Part shown: piece by piece, positions 6,939 through 11,656 of the stretch
Layout: every line of letters starts with the position of its first letter
Numbering within the stretch: the stretch's first letter is position 1
NCBI GenBank assembly: GCA_934501135.1
Contig: CAKSUE010000006.1
Location: forward strand, 1-11,656
DNA length: 11,656 bases
Reading direction: 5' to 3'
Origin: an uncultured Eubacteriales bacterium
Lineage (GTDB): Bacteria > Bacillota > Clostridia > Oscillospirales > Acutalibacteraceae
Made by a program: the position numbers and the translations under genes
The notes under the pieces: model-generated
What the model was told of the DNA's origin: nothing
What the model saw: only the letters and a program-made list of their open reading frames with translations
Databases searched by the model: none

Positions 6939-7082
6939 ATGTGTTGTAACAATGGTATTTTCGGAGGAAATAGTTGCTGTTGGGTAATAATCCTTATCAT
7001 CATACTCTTAGTATGCTGCAATGGTAATAACGATAGCGGTTGTGGAAATGACTGCGGTTGCGGAAATGGTTGTGGCTGCTAG
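6939..7082 (+). CDS. Cys/Gly-rich small membrane peptide (47 aa), function unknown
   Basis: ATG 6939 to TAG 7082 encodes 47 residues: MCCNNGIFGGNSCCW, a short hydrophobic helix VIILIIILLV (16-25), CC, then a Cys/Gly/Asn tail ending CGCGNGCGC. Eleven residues are Cys (2, 3, 13, 14, 26, 27, 35, 39, 41, 45 and 47). A textbook AAAGGAGGA (6921-6929) sits 9 nt upstream, and a strong hairpin follows the gene, so this is very likely a real gene. Similar tiny Cys/Gly-rich peptides with one membrane helix are annotated in Clostridia, sometimes under uninformative names, and Gly-rich small membrane peptides are often sporulation-linked in Bacilli. Metal binding or disulfide cross-linking is possible but not shown. 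It is divergent from the ctsR operon. Confidence 0.75.
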   Translation: MCCNNGIFGGNSCCWVIILIIILLVCCNGNNDSGCGNDCGCGNGCGC

Positions 7083-7121
7083 TAATTAGCCTTCTTTTTA
7101 GCAAATAGCATTTTCTTAATA

Positions 7122-7160
7122 AATAAGGCACATTCATATTAAATATGAGTGTGCCTTATT
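7122..7160. terminator. Bidirectional terminator between the Cys-rich gene and the TSCPD gene
   Basis: An 18-bp stem (7122-7139 with 7143-7160, core AATAAGGCACA; one G-U pair) surrounds a 3-nt loop. Terminal A/T pairs give A-rich and T-rich flanks, so it can act for both converging genes. The TSCPD stop codon is 15 nt away and the Cys-rich stop is 39 nt away. Confidence 0.8.
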
Positions 7161-7175
7161 CTTTATAAATAAATT

Positions 7176-7421
7176 TTATTTTATTGTTTCTTCTAAAGCC
7201 TTAGAGAGTTGATCTGGACATGATGTTGACCTGTTACCACATGTTATCCCTTTAAGTTTTTCTATAACATCATCAATTTTCATCCCTTTCACAATTGATG
7301 ATATTCCTTTTAAATTGCCGTTACATCCCCCAAAAAACTCAACATTTTTTATAACATCGTTTTCTAGCTCTATAATAATTTCTTTTGAACATGTTCCTTT
7401 TGTTTTATATGTATACTTCAT
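7176..7421 (-). CDS. TSCPD domain protein (TIGR03905-like)
   Basis: Starting at ATG 7421 the product is 81 residues and begins MKYTYKTKGTCSKEI, the usual start of this small family. A longer frame from 7502 would overlap the PHP gene and add 27 unrelated residues, so I reject it. AGGTGA lies about 4 nt before the chosen start. Conserved Cys are at 11, 33, 61 and 68, the last inside the signature TSCPD (66-70), with FFGGCNGN at 29-36. The same domain occurs at the C-terminus of some B12-dependent ribonucleotide reductases and alone in Clostridia, where its function is not established; a metal- or nucleotide-related role is only a guess. It begins 8 nt after the PHP gene and so is probably cotranscribed with it. 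Confidence 0.88.
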   Translation of the reverse strand: MKYTYKTKGTCSKEIIIELENDVIKNVEFFGGCNGNLKGISSIVKGMKIDDVIEKLKGITCGNRSTSCPDQLSKALEETIK

Positions 7422-7429
7422 AACATCAC

Positions 7430-8275
7430 CTAAACAAGAGCCTTTAATAGCTCCTCCTTCCTTTTCTTTAATGCCAACACTTGAGAATCTGGTGTAGTAC
7501 ATTTTCCTAAAGGTGAAAAAATAGATGAATACATCCCATGAAAATCTGTTCCACCAGTCATAACAAGATTATTATCTTTGGCTATCTTCTCCAGTCTTTC
7601 TGCATCGCCCTCTTTATTTCTTGTGTGCCAAACCTCTACACCATCAATTCCATATTCAATTAGCTCTTCCAATAAGTCAAAACTATCATACACTGATGGA
7701 TGTGCAAGAACTGCAACTCCACCTGCTTCATGAATTTGGTCAATAACATCATAAACGTCAGGATATTCAGCGTCTGCATATGCCAAACCAAACTTAGGAT
7801 TAAATAATTTATTAAATAAACTTCCGTATATTGAATCCGCATACCCTGCATCCATAAGTGCATGCATTATATGCTGTTTAAATATATTTGTACTTCCTTT
7901 GGCCCTTCTAGATACCATTTCAGGAGATATTGGATACATAGCCATAACTTTTTGAAGCATTATAGCTGCAGCTCTTCTTCTGCTTTCTGCTGTTCTTTTA
8001 AAAAGACCTTCGAGCCTGTTTGGGTTATCGCAAAGATAACACAAAATATGTGCTTTTCTTTTTCTTTTATAGTCATAAGCAGAAAGTTCTGCACCGGAAA
8101 TAACTTCAATAGAGTGTCTTTTACCAAATATTTTCGCCCTAGTGGAACCTGCAAAAGTATCATGATCTGTTACTGATATAGTAGACACTCCTTTTTTCTT
8201 CGCAATGTAAATCAGCTCATCTATTCCTGTAGATCCATCCGACATTTTAGTATGGCAATGCAAATCGGCTGCCAT
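7430..8275 (-). CDS. PHP-domain metal-dependent phosphoesterase (YciV/RNase AM-like)
   Basis: The 281-residue protein has all PHP landmarks: DLHCHT (4-9), VTDHDT (35-40), SGAELSA (60-66), AHIL with His76, VAVLAHP (187-193), EVWH (214-217) and GGTDFHG (241-247). These His and Asp residues bind two or three metal ions for phosphoester hydrolysis. An insert at about 90-170 (from RTAESRRRAA to the FNPKFGLAYAD stretch) is typical of the YciV/TrpH group, whose E. coli member removes 5' nucleotides from RNA and hydrolyses 3',5'-bisphosphonucleotides. The exact substrate here is inferred. It is not the PHP domain of DNA polymerase or of histidinol phosphatase, judged by length and insert. GGTGAT precedes ATG 8275, and a promoter is at 8311-8339. 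It is first gene of a probable two-gene unit with the TSCPD gene. Confidence 0.85.
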   Translation of the reverse strand: MAADLHCHTKMSDGSTGIDELIYIAKKKGVSTISVTDHDTFAGSTRAKIFGKRHSIEVISGAELSAYDYKRKRKAHILCYLCDNPNRLEGLFKRTAESRRRAAAIMLQKVMAMYPISPEMVSRRAKGSTNIFKQHIMHALMDAGYADSIYGSLFNKLFNPKFGLAYADAEYPDVYDVIDQIHEAGGVAVLAHPSVYDSFDLLEELIEYGIDGVEVWHTRNKEGDAERLEKIAKDNNLVMTGGTDFHGMYSSIFSPLGKCTTPDSQVLALKKRKEELLKALV

Positions 8276-8310
8276 ATAATCACCATCCTATTCAATATTT
8301 CATTATATAT

Positions 8311-8339
8311 ATTATATAGCAAAAATCATTTTCAAACAA
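8311..8339 (-). promoter_or_regulatory. Promoter of the PHP-TSCPD unit
   Basis: On the minus strand TTGTTT (8339-8334), a 17-bp spacer and a perfect TATAAT (8316-8311). The leader to ATG 8275 is about 30 nt. The sequence between here and the tRNA promoter (8340-8447) is very AT-rich, and I see nothing else in it. Confidence 0.6.
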
Positions 8340-8447
8340 GTGTAACTGATAATTTTATTATATTTTACAAAAAAAATCAAGCTATTTTTTTAATTTAATA
8401 TTAAATTTTTCTTTAACAAATTATAAAAATTATATTTTATAAAATTC

Positions 8448-8476
8448 TTGCAAAACCTTACAGTCTATAGTATAAT
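8448..8476 (+). promoter_or_regulatory. Promoter of tRNA-Ala
   Basis: TTGCAA (8448-8453), a 17-bp spacer and a perfect TATAAT (8471-8476), ending 15 nt before the tRNA. This is a strong consensus match, as expected for a stable RNA gene. Confidence 0.85.
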
Positions 8477-8491
8477 ATATATTATAGCTTT

Positions 8492-8567
8492 GGGGCATTA
8501 GCTCAGCTGGGAGAGCGCTACACTGGCAGTGTAGAGGTCAGCGGTTCGATCCCGCTATGCTCCACCA
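8492..8567 (+). tRNA. tRNA-Ala (anticodon GGC)
   Basis: A 76-nt cloverleaf: acceptor GGGGCAT pairs with ATGCTCC and includes the G3-U70 pair that identifies alanine tRNAs. The D arm is GCTC-AGCTGGGA-GAGC; the anticodon stem CTACA/TGTAG encloses loop CTGGCAG with anticodon GGC; the T arm is AGCGG-TTCGATC-CCGCT. The discriminator is A and the CCA end is encoded. It reads GCC and GCU alanine codons. It stands alone between its own promoter and terminator, not in a tRNA cluster. Confidence 0.98.
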
Positions 8568-8576
8568 AAAATTATT

Positions 8577-8614
8577 AGCACAAACATTGAGTTTTTCAAT
8601 GTTTGTGCTTTTTT
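8577..8614 (+). terminator. Terminator of tRNA-Ala (possibly shared)
   Basis: A perfect 14-bp inverted repeat (8577-8590 with 8596-8609; AGCACAAACATTGA) with a 5-nt loop is followed by six T. On the minus strand the hairpin is followed by AATAATTTTT, so it may also end transcription of the converging secreted-protein gene, whose nearer hairpin (8657-8672) is only a 6-bp AT stem. Confidence 0.9.
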
Positions 8615-8687
8615 ACTTTATTTATAAGTTATGTAATATATTTTTTTCATAGTCAAAGATTATATTTAATCTAATTATTATAGTATT

Positions 8688-10436
8688 TTATATATCAATA
8701 TCAGACTCCTCATCTTCTATATCCGATATTGTATCGGTATGTGTCTCTATTTCTATACTAGCAGACTCCCATTCCAGCACCGTAAAATTTTCAAGTGAAA
8801 TATGAACTTGCTCATATTTATAATTACCCTCTTCTCTTGGAATTACCACACGTATCCTATATGTTCCTGGATCCATTGGCATACCATCATTCCACTCTGT
8901 GCCAGTAATATTTCCGTCTGAATCAGCGGTACAGTATTGGTAAAAGACCTCTGGAACACCATAAAATTCTTCATTATATTCAGATGTTCTATCATGGTCT
9001 ATATCAATTTCTTTCCTTTCTATTGTAGATAAATCCGGTATTTCATATTTACTTACATAAGTTATAGCTGAATCGTTAAAACATTTTTTCTCCACAGCTT
9101 TTGCCTGATATAAGCACATTATATCTCCATCGCTATCTATTGAACCATAATTATCCTCTCTACCAGCAATCCAAAACTGCATAGGCCTGCCTTCGCTATC
9201 CTTACCAAAATATATCTTTTGGTTTGTAGCGTCTGATCCTATCAAATCTGTTTCCTTATTTAATTTTCCCCATGAACATTGTAGACCTTCCTTCACTGCA
9301 AAAACACGATTGTTTTTATTCGTTGTAAAAGCAGTTTCTCTAAAGTTTCTATCATTATATTCCCACGTATTAGGTTGAGTTGCATTTGCTAAATTGTCTG
9401 TCCCTAAATCTTCCATCCATATTTTACATGTAAGGGCTGGAATATCACTTAATTCCCAATTGGAAACATTAACTACAACCGAACCGGTACCATCAGCAGT
9501 AATTTTCTCTGCCGCTCCATAAGAAATTATTGAATCTTTATTATTCATATTATCATCTTGAAAAGCACAAATTGTAATGTATTTACCTGAAGAGCCACCA
9601 ATATAGTCTATAATTATATTATTATTTTCATACGATATATTAGTTACTTTAAAATCACAATCCTTTAATTTTTTCTTAAGATACATTCCATAATCAGCAG
9701 TTGCATTATTACTTCTTTTACCAAGATCTTTATTTGACACCTCAAACTTTACACCGCCTTTTATAGTATTGAGATCATCAGCCGATGCCACAGATGAAAA
9801 GATTACAGAATTTAAGTTTATTCTAAATACTGGTGCTACATATGAATTACTATAGTTTAAAAAACCGCTAAAAATATAATTGCCGCGTAAAGCAATTATA
9901 GGATACGGACTTTCAGTTTTCACATAAGGGCCTAAATCCAAATTATCATAATAAGTTGATCGCAACCAGCTATATGTATTTTCTTCATCACTAGATGCCC
10001 AATAGCTTATTGGTATCATTCGGTTTAAATCACCTTTATTTTTTACCTTCTGCGTATATATACTACTATCACTTATATCTTCCTTTCCCCAACTTATACA
10101 ACTTTCAGAATCACATCTGCCACTGGGTAAAAAGAATTTATCAGTTGTTTCATATATAACTGCTGTTTCTTCCGAAATACTATTACATATATTTGTTTCT
10201 ATCGTACTTGGCTTTATTAAATCATACTCTCCTTTATTAAAGTGACTTATATATCCTCCTTCCTTTGAGTTCAAGTATTTTCTAACGTTACTTTGCCCCC
10301 AAATATTCGGATATACATCTAAAATGAAATCTGATACGTCATCTTCAGCAAAAGCTATTGTTACACCGCTCATTACTATTATAGAAGCTAATACTATACT
10401 TAAAATGCTCTGGATTTTAGCTTTACCTTTTCTCAT
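8688..10436 (-). CDS. Large secreted protein with DUF6273-like segments
   Basis: From ATG 10436 the product is 582 residues; GGGTGA lies 7 nt upstream and the signal peptide (1-30, ending TIAFA) starts there at once, so I prefer it over ATG 10460. After the signal, WGQSNVRKYLN (46-56), YSWLRS (155-160) and YVAPVFRINLNSVIFSS (199-215) resemble the second half of the DUF6273 domain of clostridial surface proteins. An Ig-like beta region follows (about 225-360), then NQKIYFGKDSEGRPMQFWIAG (405-425) and DGDIMCLYQAKAVE (437-450), which look like the first half of that domain. A final beta region (about 460-555, GTYRIRVVI and GNYKY) and an acidic tail (SDIEDEESDIDI) follow. No cell-wall anchor or membrane tail is seen, so it may be released. 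Ligand and function are unknown. It has its own promoter at 10499-10526. Confidence 0.7.
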   Translation of the reverse strand: MRKGKAKIQSILSIVLASIIVMSGVTIAFAEDDVSDFILDVYPNIWGQSNVRKYLNSKEGGYISHFNKGEYDLIKPSTIETNICNSISEETAVIYETTDKFFLPSGRCDSESCISWGKEDISDSSIYTQKVKNKGDLNRMIPISYWASSDEENTYSWLRSTYYDNLDLGPYVKTESPYPIIALRGNYIFSGFLNYSNSYVAPVFRINLNSVIFSSVASADDLNTIKGGVKFEVSNKDLGKRSNNATADYGMYLKKKLKDCDFKVTNISYENNNIIIDYIGGSSGKYITICAFQDDNMNNKDSIISYGAAEKITADGTGSVVVNVSNWELSDIPALTCKIWMEDLGTDNLANATQPNTWEYNDRNFRETAFTTNKNNRVFAVKEGLQCSWGKLNKETDLIGSDATNQKIYFGKDSEGRPMQFWIAGREDNYGSIDSDGDIMCLYQAKAVEKKCFNDSAITYVSKYEIPDLSTIERKEIDIDHDRTSEYNEEFYGVPEVFYQYCTADSDGNITGTEWNDGMPMDPGTYRIRVVIPREEGNYKYEQVHISLENFTVLEWESASIEIETHTDTISDIEDEESDIDI

Positions 10437-10498
10437 CTTTATCACCCGCTCATTAAACAAAACTTTTCCAAACTAAGTATTTCTGCTCACCGTTAAAT

Positions 10499-10526
10499 AT
10501 TATATCATATTTTGTTATGCTCTCAA
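10499..10526 (-). promoter_or_regulatory. Promoter of the secreted-protein gene
   Basis: On the minus strand TTGAGA (10526-10521), a 16-bp spacer and a perfect TATAAT (10504-10499). The leader to ATG 10436 is about 55 nt. Between this promoter and the hairpin at 10645 (10527-10644) I see only AT-rich sequence without a clear element. Confidence 0.6.
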
Positions 10527-10639
10527 GTATCCTATTTAAAATTTTCTAACTGTATACTATCGCACATATCATAGGTATAAAGCTGAGATTTCTATATTTT
10601 AATTAAATTATCGGGATTTTTGAGATATACATTATCAAA

Positions 10640-10670
10640 CAAAGAAAAGCCCAGTAATACTGGGCCTTTT
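10640..10670 (-). terminator. Terminator hairpin in the gene-free region upstream of the secreted-protein gene
   Basis: GCCCAGT (10649-10655) pairs with ACTGGGC (10659-10665) around AAT, extended by AAAA/CTTTT flanks. On the minus strand it is followed by TTTTCTTTG and on the plus strand by CTTTTGTTG, so it can work both ways. It could end transcription from the aldo/keto reductase gene (stop 160 bp away) or from the repeat-linked promoter at 10751-10779. Confidence 0.75.
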
Positions 10671-10731
10671 GTTGTAAAAATATATTTCTTTATTTCTAAT
10701 TACTCAAGTTTTGATACAAACACATTACTTA

Positions 10732-10782
10732 CTTTAAACTATGTGAAAGTATTATATCATTCTTTAAACCGTGTGAAAATAT
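10732..10782. repeat. Tandem 21-bp imperfect direct repeat, period 30 bp
   Basis: CTTTAAACTATGTGAAAGTAT (split here as 10732-10741 CTTTAAACTA plus TGTGAAAGTAT) and the copy at 10762-10782 differ at three of 21 positions. The 30-bp period is close to three helical turns. The second copy extends into a dyad TGTGA-AAATAT-GCACA (10772-10787), one base from the CRP/FNR-type pattern TGTGA-N6-TCACA. A perfect -10 box (minus strand) overlaps the end of the first copy. The layout suggests a regulator binding site; the regulator is unknown. Confidence 0.5.
10751..10779 (-). promoter_or_regulatory. Possible orphan promoter within the tandem repeat
   Basis: On the minus strand TTTTCA (10779-10774), a 17-bp spacer and a perfect TATAAT (10756-10751). 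A start near 10744 would give a transcript of about 100 nt ending at the hairpin 10640-10670. That interval has no gene; only a 9-codon frame (ATG at 10728) without a good ribosome binding site is present. Confidence 0.4.
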
Positions 10783-10829
10783 GCACACATCATTAATAGA
10801 ACAAAAACATTATTGATATTTAATAAAAA

Positions 10830-11656
10830 TTACCACTCTTTCTTCTCTTTAGAACTATCATGATTGTGTCTTCTTTCACCAATCATTTTGTCAAACCATT
10901 CAACAATACTAGGGTCAGCATGCGAGAAAAACAGGCTGTCGCAATTATCTAAGCTATTTATTTTATTCATATCTTCATCATTTAAAGTGAAATCAAATAT
11001 ATTAAAGTTTTCTTCTATTCTTTCCTTGTGTACTGACTTAGCAAGTGCTACTACGTTTCTTTGCATTAACCATCTTAAAATAACCTGAGCGACCGATTTA
11101 TTATATTTATCTCCTATTTCTTTTAAAACAGGATTTGAAAACATATTGTTTCTTCCTTCTCCAAATGGAGCCCATGCTTCTATTTGAACACCATACTTTT
11201 CCATATTTTCTTGTGCTTTTACTTGAGCATTTAATGGATTAGTCTCAACCTGATTTACTTGGGGAATTATTTCTCTTCCAAACAGACAAATATCTGACAA
11301 TCTATCAGGGTAGAAATTAGATACACCTATAGCTCTTACTTTACCTTCATTGTATAGTTCCTCTAAAGCTCTATATGCTCCGTAATAATCGGCAAACGGC
11401 TGATGTAAAAGAATTAAATCTAAATAATCTACTTTTAATTTTCTCATTGACTCCAAGACTGATTTTTTACACTTTTCGTATCCATAATTATCAATCCAAA
11501 CTTTTGTGGTTATAAATAACTCTTCTCTAGGTAAGCCACACTCTGAAATAGCTTCACCTACTTCTTCTTCGTTAAAATAACTTTGTGCTGTATCGATTAA
11601 TCTATAACCTATTTTAATTGCATCTAATACCGCCTGTTTGCACTCCTCTTTAGATA
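10830..11656 (-). CDS. Aldo/keto reductase (N-terminus beyond the window)
   Basis: The frame runs from the right edge (first whole codon at 11654) to TAA at 10832-10830, giving 274 residues; roughly the first 25-30 are missing. Internal TTG or ATG codons such as the TTG at 11456 are not starts. The catalytic tetrad of NAD(P)H-dependent aldo/keto reductases is complete: Asp in LIDTA, Tyr in QSYFNEEE, Lys in TTKVW and His in LLHQP. The barrel continues with GKVRAIGVSNF and QVNQVETNP, then a cofactor-binding end (VVALAKSVHKERIEENF; the usual position of IPKS is ALAKS). It resembles the 2,5-diketo-gluconic acid reductase-like branch common in Bacillota; the substrate cannot be told. The C-terminus ends in a charged tail after WFDKMIGERR. 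It reads in the same direction as the secreted-protein gene but 390 bp and a terminator apart. Confidence 0.92.
   Translation of the reverse strand, partial: SKEECKQAVLDAIKIGYRLIDTAQSYFNEEEVGEAISECGLPREELFITTKVWIDNYGYEKCKKSVLESMRKLKVDYLDLILLHQPFADYYGAYRALEELYNEGKVRAIGVSNFYPDRLSDICLFGREIIPQVNQVETNPLNAQVKAQENMEKYGVQIEAWAPFGEGRNNMFSNPVLKEIGDKYNKSVAQVILRWLMQRNVVALAKSVHKERIEENFNIFDFTLNDEDMNKINSLDNCDSLFFSHADPSIVEWFDKMIGERRHNHDSSKEKKEW

Noticed and set aside
7422..7502. Longer start for the TSCPD gene (ATG at 7502, 108 residues)
   Set aside because: It would overlap the PHP gene by 73 bp and adds 27 residues that do not belong to the family; ATG 7421 has its own ribosome binding site and gives the usual 81-residue length.
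7660..8176. Open frames of 67-104 codons on both strands inside the PHP gene
   Set aside because: They are shadow frames of a well-conserved gene; their compositions do not look like real proteins.
8568..8687. Possible tRNA-linked integration site or mobile element next to tRNA-Ala
   Set aside because: No integrase, no duplicated tRNA 3' end and no repeat of the tRNA terminus is visible in the window.
10437..10460. Upstream ATG (10460) for the secreted protein
   Set aside because: It adds MFNERVIK before an otherwise standard signal peptide and lacks a well-placed ribosome binding site; ATG 10436 has GGGTGA at suitable distance.
10732..10782. Possible CRISPR-like repeat
   Set aside because: Only two imperfect copies with a 9-bp gap; no spacers of useful length and no cas genes nearby.
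10830..11456. Treating the aldo/keto reductase as a complete 208-residue gene starting at 11456
   Set aside because: The frame continues without a stop to the window edge and encodes the conserved LIDTA, SYF and TTKVW motifs upstream, so the gene is cut by the edge rather than truncated.

Overview
The window is AT-rich, low-GC Gram-positive DNA (Bacillota, most likely class Clostridia). The evidence is the complete ctsR-mcsA-mcsB-clpC heat-shock operon with CtsR operators, strong AGGAGG-type ribosome binding sites, an mfd gene followed by a parvulin-type lipoprotein gene, a TSCPD-family protein and a secreted protein of a type I associate with Lachnospiraceae and related Clostridia. I cannot name the species.

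Layout. Positions 1-2138 are read on the plus strand: the 3' end of mfd, a SurA/PrsA-like lipoprotein with its own promoter and terminator, then a small membrane-protein gene that appears split in two by a run of ten A (1936-1945). The first part (1609-1950) encodes a signal peptide, a short exterior region and one membrane segment. The second part (1980-2138, open from 1938) encodes a basic tail ending in DWDRFFSS. A -1 shift, or one extra A, joins them into a 176-residue protein.

From 6705 down to 2222 on the minus strand lies ctsR-mcsA-mcsB-clpC, with spacings of 11 nt, an 8-nt overlap and 41 nt, ending in a GC-rich hairpin terminator. Its promoter (6755-6782) is bracketed by two CtsR heptad repeats, so this is an autoregulated protein quality-control operon: CtsR represses, McsA/McsB inactivate CtsR and mark proteins with phospho-arginine, and ClpC unfolds them for ClpP (not in the window). 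A divergent 47-codon Cys/Gly-rich membrane peptide gene (6939-7082) starts about 150 bp from the nearer operator edge.

On the minus strand, 8275-7176 holds a PHP-domain phosphoesterase gene and a TSCPD-domain gene in a probable operon. A tRNA-Ala(GGC) gene with its own promoter and terminator follows on the plus strand (8492-8567). Next on the minus strand is a 582-residue secreted DUF6273-like protein (8688-10436) whose domain parts seem to be in an unusual order. A 370-bp gene-free stretch (10461-10829) holds its promoter, a terminator hairpin and a tandem repeat enclosing a second promoter, together a candidate small-RNA unit. The right edge cuts an aldo/keto reductase gene whose catalytic tetrad is intact.

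Most of the window is ordinary core Clostridia chromosome. The points most worth a second look are the A10-split membrane protein, the orphan promoter/repeat/terminator unit near 10.7 kb, the Cys-rich peptide beside ctsR and the apparent domain permutation in the secreted protein.
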